A DNA stretch of 64,000 nt from Sphingobacterium olei (GCF_005048855.1 NZ_SUME01000004.1:372001-436000), one strand, 5' to 3'. Positions 45,501 to 54,061 are shown, counted from the first letter of the stretch. Made by a program: numbers and translations. The notes: a model not told the origin generated them from the sequence alone.

Positions 45501-45943
45501 CCTGGGGCTTTTCCGTATAACGCCGATCCAAAATTAGTAGGAGATGCCTGTACAATCTCTTCATTCTTGATTGTAGATACAGCGTATCCTAATTTACGCT
45601 GATCTCTTGTGATCCCCATCGCTGTTACGACAACCTCGTCCAAAGATCCTGCATCTTCTTGTAGGACAATGTTATGTGTTGTAGAAGAAACCGTTAGTTC
45701 CTGGGATGTATAACCAATCATGGTGAAACGTATTTTTTCACCATTTGATGCTTGAATGGTGTACTTACCATTGGCATCTGTTTGTGTAACTCGTGACGTG
45801 CTGGATACGCTCACCGTTACACCGGGAATTATCCCGTTCGCATCTGATACTATCCCCGTAACAGATTGCTGTGCAAATAAAGTCGTGATGCTCAGGAGCA
45901 TGAACAACGATAAATAGCAGCATTTTAGGTAAAACTTGCTCAT
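42554..45943 (-). CDS. SusC-like TonB-dependent transporter of the ROK operon
   Basis: A 1129-residue outer-membrane transporter with a signal peptide (cleavage near LFAQQ), a carboxypeptidase-regulatory-like domain (about 28-100), a plug (from about residue 105, EVVVTAMGITRD) and a barrel ending in SVRASF. It has no STN domain, so it is not controlled through an ECF/FecR pair. Its ATG overlaps the stop of the upstream ROK regulator gene (ATGA), which implies translational coupling. The imported sugar is unknown; a GlcNAc-type compound is suggested only by the regulator and the acyltransferase opposite. Confidence 0.92.
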   Translation of the reverse strand: MSKFYLKCCYLSLFMLLSITTLFAQQSVTGIVSDANGIIPGVTVSVSSTSRVTQTDANGKYTIQASNGEKIRFTMIGYTSQELTVSSTTHNIVLQEDAGSLDEVVVTAMGITRDQRKLGYAVSTIKNEEIVQASPTNFGSALYGKAPGVSISTSAGGGSSAVSIDIRGNMNSIGFQSQPLIVVDGVITRNEAVNNGGFWNDQRIRGNGILDINPENIESINILKGAAASALYGSDASSGVIVITTKSGKGVQGIGIDFNASYGLETVGVIPDYQFEFGPGYARTINRANFNANDEGFIERTISNGRIWFGTPNQSSTFNIAAPSGYSDGDIISQPILSAWGQFGPRFNGQDAIYWDGQIRNYVAYKDNYKNFYRNGHSGIYNLAIANSNEKTNYRFSYTRNDYQSMMESGPQNKNTFNLNANYILSPKLEVGLIANYTSEHVNNRPQMIDRMTNNYTGFLSPAQDIRWFEQNYQTSKGYKYVTFGDRIRDPEEAFIFGTAGGDYLDYFWNQRAKQYDEYTNRVIASTTANYKILDNLSLRGRIGTDYTGYLSENRQPNEFPTAIGTSGSFNIQSNKMQILYGDLLLSYNTKLSNSVGLQLQAGYQGRKEEYNWYNIGTVGGLSEENWFSLRAANENSRVDLNQPLGKQTLVKDGLFGVATLDLFDYWFLEGSIRQERTSSLFPGNNVFYYPSVSTAFELNKALDLPEFINYSKLRASYGVVGNPPTAYTANRVYTALTVSGTPTLVLPSEPFGNDNLKNETKREFEIGLENRWFNNKFGFDLTYYNNRIVDMIVPLDVAHTTGVERIIQNVGNMKNYGLEVGLNYTPIKNDNFMWDSRFNISFNRNKLTALADNLERLEHTNVDNGSLYVRSEVGKAAGDIYTYQLKRHENGQLLVGDDGYYIPDYDNLAVVGNIQAKGVGGFINNFTYKDFSVNTVIDFRYGGQVYSPSIQYGISAGMYKETLFGRDESTGGLPYYVDGNGDFIQVNGSAPTGRTVYHDGMVLEGVTATGQQNDQVIESKEYYRLAHYWGQYPGSNRPGTYETAVFDNNFIRMREIAISYRLPNHLSTRLKTKNLVISAYGRNLFFLHKTLPHLDPEATVGTTWLTRANVGNAGMVPRSFGLSVRASF

Positions 45944-47142
45944 TGTGTTTGTTGTTTTAAGTTAATAGAACTTTCTGATTTTAAATTTTTCCATTTGGAG
46001 TGCTCTACAGCAATACAGGCAGAGCCCAAAAGCTGTGCATTTTTTAGTTTTGATATTTCGATTGTTGTGTCTTTTGATAGTCTATGGATGCTGAATTCCA
46101 ATACAGCACTTTGAATCTGATGGGATAAAATGCGTCCCGCTTTTGCACCTCTACCACTGATGATTATTTTTTCGGGATTGATGATGTGCATCAACGTCGC
46201 TACACCCTTGCCTAACATGTACCCGATTTTGTTGATGGCCTCGATAGCGAGTTGATCACCGCTCACCGCTGCATCCAGCAATTCATCGCCTGTTATCCTG
46301 CCTTTATTTTTGAAGGTTGAGGAAAGTAAAGATTGTTCGCCGCTTTCAATTTTCGACGTGGCGGATTCAACCGCTGCGAGTAGGGAGGCTTCTACCTCTA
46401 GGCACCCTTTCTTACCACAAGAACAAAGCTTGTTCAGATTGGATAATGGTATATGGCTAAACTCGCCTGCATATCCGCTATGTCCTTTGAATAACTTGTT
46501 GTCTATAATCATTCCCAATCCTACACCCCAATTCAAATTAATCACTAAAGCATGATCCACATCCTTTACAGATCCTAGTTTTTGCTCGGCTATCGCAATG
46601 GCGGTAGAATCATTCTCAATATAGGTTGGGATATGGGTATGATCTTCTATAGTTTTTCGTAAATTATATAACTCACTGTTTTTAGGATAAGAGTTATTGA
46701 CACCGACGTGCGTATCGACAAAGCCGGGCGCCGTAACGCCTACTGCTAGAATATCTGTCGCATTTGAAAATTGGAGGTAGCCGTCAATCAGTGTTTTGAT
46801 TTCTTCTGCCGGCGATGCAGACTCTTTTAAGTCTATGGTAATTGTTTCGGCGGGTTTGATCGCTTTGTTGGAAAAATCTACTAAAGCGATGCTCGTATAG
46901 TATTGGTCGATTGCTATTGCTAGGATATAAGGGAGATTCTCCACATTCAGCGAGAATTGAACCGGACGCCGTCCTCCAGTTGAAGGAGCCAACCCATTTT
47001 CTACAATGACCTCTTTCTCCAGTAGATTATTAACCGTCTTTGTAATGTTAGGCACACTTTTTCCAATATCGCTGCTTAAATCGGCGATGGACTGCGGGCT
47101 CGTAAAATAGAGACTTTTTAAAATGGATAATTCAAGACTCAT
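45940..47142 (-). CDS. ROK-family transcriptional regulator
   Basis: A 400-residue regulator: an N-terminal winged helix-turn-helix (about 1-65, SIADLSSDIGKSVPNITKTVNNLL) and a ROK domain. The zinc site is complete (Cys240, Cys242, Cys247 in CSCGKKGC), and the sugar-binding GEFSHI motif is present. The phosphate-binding loop is degenerate (IDQYYTSIAL instead of DIGGT), so it is a repressor/sensor, not a kinase. NagC- and XylR-type ROK repressors bind sugars or sugar phosphates such as GlcNAc-6-P. It heads the operon with SusC and SusD and shares a 190-base regulatory gap with the divergent acyltransferase gene. Confidence 0.92.
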   Translation of the reverse strand: MSLELSILKSLYFTSPQSIADLSSDIGKSVPNITKTVNNLLEKEVIVENGLAPSTGGRRPVQFSLNVENLPYILAIAIDQYYTSIALVDFSNKAIKPAETITIDLKESASPAEEIKTLIDGYLQFSNATDILAVGVTAPGFVDTHVGVNNSYPKNSELYNLRKTIEDHTHIPTYIENDSTAIAIAEQKLGSVKDVDHALVINLNWGVGLGMIIDNKLFKGHSGYAGEFSHIPLSNLNKLCSCGKKGCLEVEASLLAAVESATSKIESGEQSLLSSTFKNKGRITGDELLDAAVSGDQLAIEAINKIGYMLGKGVATLMHIINPEKIIISGRGAKAGRILSHQIQSAVLEFSIHRLSKDTTIEISKLKNAQLLGSACIAVEHSKWKNLKSESSINLKQQTQ

Positions 47143-47165
47143 TGGATAGTAAGTTTAAAACTATG

Positions 47166-47199
47166 TTAAAGATACGTTAAAATAAATTTAACTTCCAAA
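47166..47199 (-). promoter_or_regulatory. Candidate promoter of the ROK-SusC-SusD operon
   Basis: On the minus strand TTTG (47199-47196) is followed after 22 bases by TATCTTTA (47173-47166), one mismatch from TAnnTTTG. The TTTG is part of the palindrome arm described next, which would allow repression by its own product. Confidence 0.4.
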
Positions 47200-47268
47200 T
47201 ACTTTTTAATTTTTTTAAAAAGTATTTGGAAAAAAACTCATTTTTCCTTTTGATTTTAAAAAGTATTA
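47195..47268. promoter_or_regulatory. Candidate ROK operator: palindrome plus extra half-site
   Basis: ccaaatacttttta (47195-47208) is the perfect reverse complement of taaaaagtatttgg (47216-47229), 7 bases apart. A third copy of the half-site, ttaaaaagtatt, occurs at 47256-47267, next to a -7-like TATATTCG (47267-47274) of the divergent gene. ROK repressors bind AT-rich palindromes of this type. Confidence 0.6.
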
Positions 47269-47332
47269 TATTCGTTGTACATTATTAATCAATAAAAAAT
47301 ATTAAGTTGTCTAAATCGGAAGCAAATTACAT

Positions 47333-48544
47333 ATGAAGCAACGCTATTATTCTTTGGATGTATTTAGGGGTGCCACTGTGGCTTTGATGATCTTGGTAAA
47401 TAACCCGGGAACATGGGGGCATATGTTTAAGCCGTTAACGCATGCCCCATGGCATGGCTGTTCGCCAACCGATTTGGTGTTTCCATTTTTTCTATTTGCG
47501 GTGGGAAACGCGATGTCTTTTGTGATCCCTAGATTGCAGGAAGCAGGGGCTGCTGTATTCTGGAAGAAAGTAATCAAAAGAACAGTACTTATTTTTGCAA
47601 TTGGGCTATTCCTCAATTGGTGGCCATTTGTGACCTGGGTTGGCAATGAGTTGCATTTCAAAGAATGGATTAATAGTATAGATCCTACTAAAGGTATACG
47701 GATTTTTGGCGTATTGCAACGAATAGCTGTTGCCTATTTCTTTGCTTCTATCTTGGCTTACTATTTTAGACCCCGCATGTTAATTTATATCTCGGCGGCA
47801 ATTCTGTTGGGTTATTGGGCTTTTTGCGCTTTCTTGGGCGGAGCGGATCCGTATTCTCTGGAAGGCTGGTTCGGAACGGATATTGATAAACAAATCTTAG
47901 GGGTTGCACATATGTACAAAGGCGAGGGGGTGCCGTTTGATCCGGAAGGTTTAGCGAGTACGTTGCCTGCGATTGTGCAAGTTGTTTTTGGCTATTTAGC
48001 AGGTGTGTATATCAAAAATCAAGGACAGGTAAATTGGTTGTGGACGAAAGTCCCAACGAGTAAAGAACCTCATTTTAAATTGCTGTCCGGACTCTTAGTA
48101 ACGGGATTTATCCTTCTTGTATCTGGATGGATATGGTCATTGGGTTTTCCGATAAATAAAAAAATATGGACGAGTTCGTATGTATTATATACTACCGGAC
48201 TAGGTATAATGACAATTGGAGGGATGATTTGGTATATTGAGGTACAGGGTGTAAAAAATAAACTAACGCAGTTTTTTGATGTATTTGGTAAAAATCCGTT
48301 GTTTATATTTGTGTTAAGTGGTTTGTTGCCGCGTTTTCTCGGTTTGTTTCGTGTTGCAGATGGAATAGGGGAAAATGGTGAACCGAAATACACAACCGCC
48401 CTTACCTGGTTTTACAGAAATGTATGTGCGGAGATTCCAGGTCCGCCTGAAATAGGATCTTTTGTGTATTCGCTTTGTTTTCTTGCGCTGATGTGGGTTA
48501 TATGTTATTGGCTGGATAGGAAAAAAATCTACGTTAAAGTGTGA
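47333..48544 (+). CDS. NagX/HGSNAT-like membrane acyltransferase (DUF5009/COG4299)
   Basis: A 403-residue multi-pass membrane protein with about 10-11 hydrophobic segments. It carries the family pattern: LDVFRG near residue 8, His37 and the WHG...TDLVFPF block (residues 40-52). Relatives include human heparan-alpha-glucosaminide N-acetyltransferase and bacterial NagX, thought to acetylate amino sugars across the membrane. It is transcribed divergently from the ROK regulator and shares its candidate operator. It ends 71 bases before rpsO, which has its own promoter. Function as an amino-sugar acetyltransferase is likely but unproven. Confidence 0.85.
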   Translation: MKQRYYSLDVFRGATVALMILVNNPGTWGHMFKPLTHAPWHGCSPTDLVFPFFLFAVGNAMSFVIPRLQEAGAAVFWKKVIKRTVLIFAIGLFLNWWPFVTWVGNELHFKEWINSIDPTKGIRIFGVLQRIAVAYFFASILAYYFRPRMLIYISAAILLGYWAFCAFLGGADPYSLEGWFGTDIDKQILGVAHMYKGEGVPFDPEGLASTLPAIVQVVFGYLAGVYIKNQGQVNWLWTKVPTSKEPHFKLLSGLLVTGFILLVSGWIWSLGFPINKKIWTSSYVLYTTGLGIMTIGGMIWYIEVQGVKNKLTQFFDVFGKNPLFIFVLSGLLPRFLGLFRVADGIGENGEPKYTTALTWFYRNVCAEIPGPPEIGSFVYSLCFLALMWVICYWLDRKKIYVKV

Positions 48545-48563
48545 TTTTTCCAAATCTAATTTC

Positions 48564-48571
48564 TATCTTTG
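48564..48571 (+). promoter_or_regulatory. -7 box of rpsO (TATCTTTG)
   Basis: TATCTTTG fits TAnnTTTG exactly, 45 bases before the rpsO start. No good TTG lies at the expected upstream distance. Confidence 0.5.
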
Positions 48572-48615
48572 CATCCAATTCATTAAATTTTTAACGCTTT
48601 AATATTATTCAAGAA

Positions 48616-48894
48616 ATGTATTTAAGTAAAGAGTACAAAGCTGGTATCTTCGAAGAATTTGCAGGTGCAGCAGCAAACACAGGTTCTGCAGAAGGACAAG
48701 TAGCTTTATTTACTAAAAGAATTGCTCACTTAACTGAGCATTTGAAAAAAAACAGAAAAGACTTTAACACACAACGTTCGCTACAAATGTTAGTAGGTAA
48801 ACGTCGTTCATTATTAGCTTACCTGTACAAAAAAGATATCAACCGTTACCGTGCTATTATCAAGGGCTTAGGTTTACGTGATATCATCAAATAA
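48616..48894 (+). CDS. rpsO: 30S ribosomal protein S15
   Basis: A 92-residue ribosomal protein S15 that binds 16S rRNA and helps assemble the small subunit platform. It has the four-helix pattern with the conserved DFNTQRSLQMLVGKRRSLLAYL stretch (split here by length rule: DFNTQRSLQ, then GKRRSLLAYL). It is 3 residues longer than the E. coli protein. It precedes pnp, the classic rpsO-pnp order, but a terminator and a separate promoter lie between them. Confidence 0.98.
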   Translation: MYLSKEYKAGIFEEFAGAAANTGSAEGQVALFTKRIAHLTEHLKKNRKDFNTQRSLQMLVGKRRSLLAYLYKKDINRYRAIIKGLGLRDIIK

Positions 48895-48913
48895 GCTTTT
48901 AGAAAAAATGCGA

Positions 48914-48946
48914 AAGCCACTTACATTTGTAGGTGGCTTTTTTTTT
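48914..48946 (+). terminator. Intrinsic terminator of rpsO
   Basis: agccacttaca (48915-48925) pairs with tgtaggtggct (48928-48938) with one U-G pair, followed by a run of nine T. Confidence 0.85.
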
Positions 48947-49011
48947 GAATTGGGGTTTCATAATCGTTGGTACTATCGTGAGCATCATGAAGGTTTTTTG
49001 TAAATTTTAAT

Positions 49012-49019
49012 TACCTTTG
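49012..49019 (+). promoter_or_regulatory. -7 box of pnp (TACCTTTG)
   Basis: TACCTTTG fits TAnnTTTG and lies 73 bases before the preferred pnp start. The nearest TTG upstream (48998-49000) is only 11 bases away, too close for a normal -33. Confidence 0.45.
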
Positions 49020-49091
49020 TGCAACTAAAAAAGTAAAATACAATTAGATGCATTCCACAATTGACGCAAAATGCATCACAACAAGAAAACA

Positions 49092-51269
49092 ATGAGTTAT
49101 AACGAAAAAAAAGTTACAATTGATTTAGGCGGAGATTTAGCGCCTATCGAATTGTCTACTGGTAAATTAGCGAAACAAGCGGATGGTTCAGTAGTCTTAA
49201 AACAAGGTGATACCATGCTTTTGGCAACAGTAGTTTCTTCAAGAGAAGCGAAAGAAGGTGTGGATTTTTTGCCATTATCCGTCGATTACCAAGAAAAATA
49301 TGCGGCTACCGGCCGTATACCAGGAGGGTTTTTACGTCGTGAGGCAAGATTGTCCGATTATGAGGTATTAATCTCTCGTTTGGTCGATAGAGCTTTACGT
49401 CCATTATTCCCTGAAACATACCATGCAGATACACAGGTGATGATTTCACTTATTTCTGCGGACAAAGATATTATGCCCGATGCATTAGCAGGTTTGGCAG
49501 CTTCAGCGGCTTTAGCAGTGTCTGATATTCCTTTCAACGGCCCTATTTCAGAAGTACGCGTAGCGAAAATCGATGGTCAATTAGTGATTAATCCTCGTCT
49601 TTCAGCATTAGCAAATGCTTCTTTGGAATTTATCGTTGCGGGTTCCGCCCAGGATATCGTGATGGTAGAAGGTGAGGCGAACGAAATTTCAGAAGCTGAA
49701 ATGGTAGAGGCAATCGCTTTTGCGCATGATGCGATCAAAAAACAAGTAGCAGCACAGATTGAATTGGCAAATCTGGTAGGCTCGACGGTAAAACGTGAAT
49801 TCAACCATGAACCTTCAAATCCAGAACTGCGTGAGGCTGTATATGCTTCTACGTATGATAAAGTGTATGCAATTGCAGCCTCTGCTTCTGCAAAACACGA
49901 TCGTTCGGATAAATTCGCTGAAATTTTTGAAGAATTTAAAACTGCTTTTGGCGAAGAAGTAGACGACGAAACAAAGTTCCTATTAAAGAAATATTTTCAC
50001 GATGTACAATACGATGCGGTTCGCAATTTAGTGTTGGATGAAGGAAAGCGATTGGATGGACGTGATGTACGTACTGTTCGTCCGATTTGGTCTGAAGTTG
50101 ATTATTTACCCGCAGCACACGGTTCGGCTGTGTTCACGCGTGGTGAGACACAATCTTTGACTTCTGTTACGTTGGGTGCTAAAGACGATGAGCAAATGAT
50201 TGACGGTGCGTTCATCAATGGATATAATAAATTTATTTTGCATTATAACTTTCCAGGATTTTCGACTGGTGAGGTAAGACCTAACAGAGGCGCTGGTCGC
50301 CGTGAAATTGGTCACGGTAACTTAGCGATGCGGTCATTGAAAAAGGTGTTGCCATCCGATGCTGAAAATCCTTATACGATTCGTATCGTTTCTGATATCC
50401 TAGAGTCAAACGGGTCTTCATCAATGGCAACCGTATGTGCCGGTACGTTGGCCTTATTGGATGCGGGTGTGAAATTAAAAGCTCCTGTCTCGGGTATTGC
50501 AATGGGTTTAATCACGGATGAAAAAACTGGAAAATATGCTATTTTATCTGATATCTTAGGTGATGAAGATCACTTGGGCGATATGGACTTTAAAGTTACC
50601 GGTACAGAAAATGGTATCGTAGCCTGTCAGATGGACTTGAAAATAAATGGTTTGAAATGGGAAGTGCTTACGCAGGCATTAGACCAGGCGAAAGAAGCAC
50701 GTCTTCATATCTTAGGCGAAATGAAGAATACGATTGCTGCTCCACGTGAGGATTATAAACCACATGCTCCTCGTATTATCCAATTGACAATCGATAAAGA
50801 ATTTATCGGTGCAGTTATCGGACCCGGTGGTAAAATTATACAGGAAATGCAACGTGAAACCGGTGCTACCATTTCTATTGAAGAAGTGGATAATAAAGGT
50901 ATTGTACAGATCTTTGCAGATAATAAAGCTGCCATCGATGCTGCCACTACGCGTATCAAAAATATCGTAGCTAGACCTGAAGTTGGCGAAATCTATGAAG
51001 GTAAAGTGAAATCGATCATGAACTTCGGTGCATTCGTTGAGATCATGCCGGGTAAAGATGGTTTATTACACATCTCTGAAATTGACTGGAAACGTCTTGA
51101 AACCATGGATGGTGTGTTAAAAGAAGGTGATACGGTAACGGTTAAGTTATTGGATATCGATAAGCAGGGTAAGATGAAGCTTTCCCGCAAGGCGCTATTA
51201 CCTCGTCCTCCACGTGAAGACAAGCCTAGGCAAGATCAAGCACCGTCTGCTGATGCTCCCCAAGCTTAG
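49092..51269 (+). CDS. pnp: Polyribonucleotide nucleotidyltransferase (PNPase)
   Basis: A phosphorolytic 3'-5' exoribonuclease, core of RNA turnover. I start at the ATG at 49092 (MSYNEKK), 725 residues; the in-frame ATG at 49071 would add 7 residues (MHHNKKT) unusual for the family. Two RNase PH domains (about 10-230 and 315-545; the second has TSVTLG and [20 protein letters not shown]) are joined by a helical linker. Then come a KH domain (about 563-620, GAVIGPGGK) and an S1 domain (about 633-705). The short acidic/basic tail is species-specific. A 10-bp hairpin terminator follows. Confidence 0.98.
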   Translation: MSYNEKKVTIDLGGDLAPIELSTGKLAKQADGSVVLKQGDTMLLATVVSSREAKEGVDFLPLSVDYQEKYAATGRIPGGFLRREARLSDYEVLISRLVDRALRPLFPETYHADTQVMISLISADKDIMPDALAGLAASAALAVSDIPFNGPISEVRVAKIDGQLVINPRLSALANASLEFIVAGSAQDIVMVEGEANEISEAEMVEAIAFAHDAIKKQVAAQIELANLVGSTVKREFNHEPSNPELREAVYASTYDKVYAIAASASAKHDRSDKFAEIFEEFKTAFGEEVDDETKFLLKKYFHDVQYDAVRNLVLDEGKRLDGRDVRTVRPIWSEVDYLPAAHGSAVFTRGETQSLTSVTLGAKDDEQMIDGAFINGYNKFILHYNFPGFSTGEVRPNRGAGRREIGHGNLAMRSLKKVLPSDAENPYTIRIVSDILESNGSSSMATVCAGTLALLDAGVKLKAPVSGIAMGLITDEKTGKYAILSDILGDEDHLGDMDFKVTGTENGIVACQMDLKINGLKWEVLTQALDQAKEARLHILGEMKNTIAAPREDYKPHAPRIIQLTIDKEFIGAVIGPGGKIIQEMQRETGATISIEEVDNKGIVQIFADNKAAIDAATTRIKNIVARPEVGEIYEGKVKSIMNFGAFVEIMPGKDGLLHISEIDWKRLETMDGVLKEGDTVTVKLLDIDKQGKMKLSRKALLPRPPREDKPRQDQAPSADAPQA

Positions 51270-51291
51270 TTTAAAATTTTATTAGATATTG

Positions 51292-51319
51292 AAAAGTCCG
51301 CGGTAAGCGGACTTTTTTT
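51292..51319 (+). terminator. Intrinsic terminator of pnp
   Basis: aaaagtccgc (51292-51301) and gcggactttt (51307-51316) pair perfectly around a 5-base loop, followed by more T. Confidence 0.88.
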
Positions 51320-51950
51320 ATGCCTTTATTTGAAAAGAGCTTCTTTTGTTAAATAAAGAAGGATTAAATTAGTCAGGTTATTATTCGCTGATTTCCAATT
51401 TTATTGGTAGCCAATAATATCTATATTTTATCTTTTTGCCCTCATCGGCGGGCGGCTCTCCTTCTTTTGCTTGGCCAAAAGAAGCAAAACCCTAGACTTG
51501 GTCAATGTTACGCTAAAAGCTTTTGGATTTACTAAACAGCTCCAAGCCGCTTCGCTTTGTGAATCTGTTCTAACGCAAATCTACAAGCTTTCTTAACGCT
51601 ACATCGACCTAGGTCGTCTTTTTAATCCAGCTGAAGTATAAAATAATATCGAGAAAAAGCACCAGCCTTACAAATTGGACAAATATCGCCTTAGCCATTT
51701 GCCAAATGCAGGAGGACGCATTAGCCATTCTGGCAAATGGGTACAGCGATGATTTTTTCCTTCTTTTTATAAAAAAAGAAGTCGCCCCTGCGCCGGCGAC
51801 AGAGGCGCATAAAAATTGATTAAGAAAATCCTTCCTTTAATAAAAAACAAAATACAAATGCTAACTATATATAACAAAACTTTCATGATTCAATGAATCA
51901 CCAACAGGCATGAAAGTTCTTGATGGCCTTTGAGAAATAGACACTTTCAG
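51320..51950. other. Non-coding repeat-rich region between pnp and gldJ
   Basis: I see no gene here. It holds a small palindrome (ttattgg-tag-ccaataa, 51401-51417), a block from about 51449 to 51790 that looks like interspersed repeat DNA, and quiet AT-rich sequence. The repeat block is listed separately. Confidence 0.6.
51449..51790. repeat. Probable interspersed repeat block
   Basis: It begins with GGCGGGCGGCTCTCC and overlapping palindromes (cttctttt...aaaagaag; ttttgctt...aagcaaaa) and ends with a cttctttttataaaaaaagaag hairpin next to GCCCCTGCGCCGGCGAC. The CTTTTGCTTGGCCAAAAGAAG-type wording is familiar from repeated intergenic sequences in Sphingobacteriaceae. No ORF of note. Copy number cannot be judged from one window. 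Confidence 0.45.
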
Positions 51951-51990
51951 AAAAAAAAGGCTTTGACATATTATAATGCCAAAGCCTTTT
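51951..51990 (-). terminator. Intrinsic terminator of gldJ
   Basis: On the minus strand aaaaggctttg (51990-51980) pairs with caaagcctttt (51965-51955) across a 14-base loop and runs into eight T. Confidence 0.85.
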
Positions 51991-52015
51991 CTGTATTTTA
52001 TAATGTGTCTTAATT

Positions 52016-53539
52016 TTATGGCGTAGCCGAGCCTCTTTTACCTGAAGAAGGGCCATATACATTACCTACCATTGTCATTGCACAACGGAAACCAGTCATG
52101 GCATTGGATTCATCCTGCTGCATAAAACGACGTGTTGCAGGGTTTAACCAATACGCTCTATCGTTCCAAGATCCACCCTTGTAAACGCGTGATTTGTCGT
52201 TAACCAAGGTAGTCTTACCATACAATTCCTTGAGTTCCTCATCTTTGAATCCTCTTACATCGTAGTCGTAGGTGGCAGTTGATGGATCTCCGGCTTTAGC
52301 CGCCTGCAATTCTTCCCAAGTTTGTTTTCTCGCTGCTTTTGAAGGGACTTTAATTGGACGCCCATACTTATCCTTCGCCAATGTCCGGGTTTCTGCGTTT
52401 TCATATTCATTATCCATGAATACGTGGCCACGGAAAGGATTAAAATCTTCGAAATCTTCGTAGGAAAGTTGGCGATATACATCGCTTACCCATTCATTTA
52501 CATTGCCTGCCATATTATATAATCCGAAATCGTTAGGGGCATAGCTTTTAACAGAAACCGTTATGTCGCCACCGTCATTTAAATTTCCCGCAACTCCCAT
52601 ATTATTACCGCTGGTAATTTTAAAGTTAGCCATCATACGGCCCTGATTTCTGCGGTTACCTGAGCGTACACCCAAGCCATTCCACGGGTAAGTTTTACTA
52701 TTCTCAATATTTCCTTCTACGGTATTGCCAATCAAACCCAAAGCTGCATATTCCCATTCTGCTTCCGTAGGCAGTCGATAGGGTTGTTTAAGAATCCCGT
52801 CTTCCATGCGTACAATGCGTTTGGCATCTTTTGCGGCACCGATTTTAGTGTCTCTAGGCATATTCTTACCGTCTATACCATCTCCTTGTATCTGCCCATT
52901 CAAATAAATGTCGGTATTAAAGCCCTGACCTTCTCGATTTTGTTGTTCACTTAACGTTTTATAATCTACCAAGGCACCGCTTTGACGAAGTATGTGTTCA
53001 TTTACGCGATCTGTTCTCCACATGCAATATGCGTTAGCTTGATCCCAAGTTACGCCTACTACAGGATAATCCTGAAAAGAAGGGTGGCGCAAATAAAAAT
53101 TAACATACGGTTCATTGTATGATAAAGGGTTTCTCCATACCAACGAATCGGGTAGAGCATCATAATACAACTTTCCGTCTTCAGGGTAATTTTGAGCAAT
53201 CCAATGCAAATATTCGAGCCAATCGGCATTTGAAACCTCCGTTTCATCGATATAAAATGAAGCTACCGTTACCCGTCTTCTCAGATTATCATGAGAATAG
53301 CCCAGATCTTCATTTAAACTACCCCCCATGACGAATGTACCTCCTTCTATACCTATTAATCCAGGCCCAGGGGATTCTTTGACTTTGCGATTGATTTGTA
53401 AACCGCCATTATAAGGGTCATTGTATCGCACACCAGTTTTGTCAGAAACATTGCTTCTACTACTTTTACAAGATGTTATCACTAATGACGTAGAAGCCAC
53501 TAGTAATAATGAGGTTATAGCGATTTTGATATAATGCAT
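52016..53539 (-). CDS. gldJ: Gliding motility/type IX secretion lipoprotein GldJ
   Basis: A 507-residue lipoprotein (Cys24 in VITSC) with a formylglycine-generating-enzyme-like fold. It opens with GLIGIEGGTFVMGG and closes with VYKGGSWNDRAYWLNPATRRF. GldJ and GldK share this fold; the segment LPDSLVWRNPLSYNE followed by CMWRTDRVNEHIL and FNTDIYLNG matches GldJ as I recall it, whereas GldK has an ELF-type sequence after WRT. The gene also stands alone, without gldL, gldM and gldN that normally follow gldK. GldJ is an outer-membrane-associated part of the gliding/secretion machine and stabilises GldK in Flavobacterium. Enzymatic FGE activity is not expected. Confidence 0.82.
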   Translation of the reverse strand: MHYIKIAITSLLLVASTSLVITSCKSSRSNVSDKTGVRYNDPYNGGLQINRKVKESPGPGLIGIEGGTFVMGGSLNEDLGYSHDNLRRRVTVASFYIDETEVSNADWLEYLHWIAQNYPEDGKLYYDALPDSLVWRNPLSYNEPYVNFYLRHPSFQDYPVVGVTWDQANAYCMWRTDRVNEHILRQSGALVDYKTLSEQQNREGQGFNTDIYLNGQIQGDGIDGKNMPRDTKIGAAKDAKRIVRMEDGILKQPYRLPTEAEWEYAALGLIGNTVEGNIENSKTYPWNGLGVRSGNRRNQGRMMANFKITSGNNMGVAGNLNDGGDITVSVKSYAPNDFGLYNMAGNVNEWVSDVYRQLSYEDFEDFNPFRGHVFMDNEYENAETRTLAKDKYGRPIKVPSKAARKQTWEELQAAKAGDPSTATYDYDVRGFKDEELKELYGKTTLVNDKSRVYKGGSWNDRAYWLNPATRRFMQQDESNAMTGFRCAMTMVGNVYGPSSGKRGSATP

Positions 53540-53570
53540 AAAAAATGATCAATATTACATTGCGTAAAGC

Positions 53571-53597
53571 CAAAATTAAGAAATAATTTAATATCAA
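53571..53597 (-). promoter_or_regulatory. Candidate promoter of gldJ
   Basis: On the minus strand TTG (53597-53595) is followed by a 16-base spacer and TAATTTTG (53578-53571), an exact TAnnTTTG match, 32 bases before the ATG. Confidence 0.5.
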
Positions 53598-54061
53598 CTA
53601 TTATAAAGAGACTTTATCTTAGCAATTTACCTTTCAAAAAGCCTTAAAAAATGTTAAAATTTAAGAATATCCTTTTTAATGGCCTTGAACGAGTTTTTTC
53701 TACTGTGACAAATAAGTCTTAATTTCGCCTTCATGAAACGGAGATGTAAATAACCGAGCTTGCGAGCTCATCGAAGATAATATGGAGACACAAGGCAATC
53801 CTTATTTACTTCGAGCTCTCATCAACCATTAAAAAAAATAAATAAATGAAATCATCATGATTTTTCAAACCGAACGTAGTGAGCTCATGAATACATATTA
53901 AAACAAACACTGGTGAAAAATCTGATAACTTCATCGCCTTTAAAACCGCCGAAGGCAGCATGAACTTAGCGTAGCGATCTCATGAAGGCATTTGAAAAAC
54001 TAACGATAGTGAATAATGCCTTTGCAAGCAAACAAGTAATGAATAAACAAATTATATACAG
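53598..54061. other. Intergenic region with an array of small hairpin-like modules
   Basis: There is no gene in this stretch before ispF. From 53754 to 53988 it contains at least four related modules (listed as a repeat). The ispF promoter was not identified. Confidence 0.6.
53754..53988. repeat. Array of degenerate modules ending in CTCATGAA-like sequence
   Basis: Modules: ccgagcttgcgagctcatcg (53754-53773), ccgaacgtagtgagctcatg (53870-53889), ccgccgaaggcagcatgaac (53946-53965), and agcgtagcgatctcatgaag (53968-53987); a shorter tcgagctctcatcaac is at 53811-53826. Most have a short palindromic core (for example gagct-tgcg-agctc) followed by CAT. Spacing is irregular. Confidence 0.5.

Noticed and set aside
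51401..51417. ttattgg-tag-ccaataa palindrome as an operator
   Set aside because: It is 80 bases past the pnp terminator and far from any start codon; a site of that size occurs by chance in AT-rich DNA.
52016..53539. Annotation of this gene as gldK
   Set aside because: The fold is shared, but the LVWRN...WRTDRVNE segment and the lack of gldL, gldM and gldN downstream fit GldJ better.
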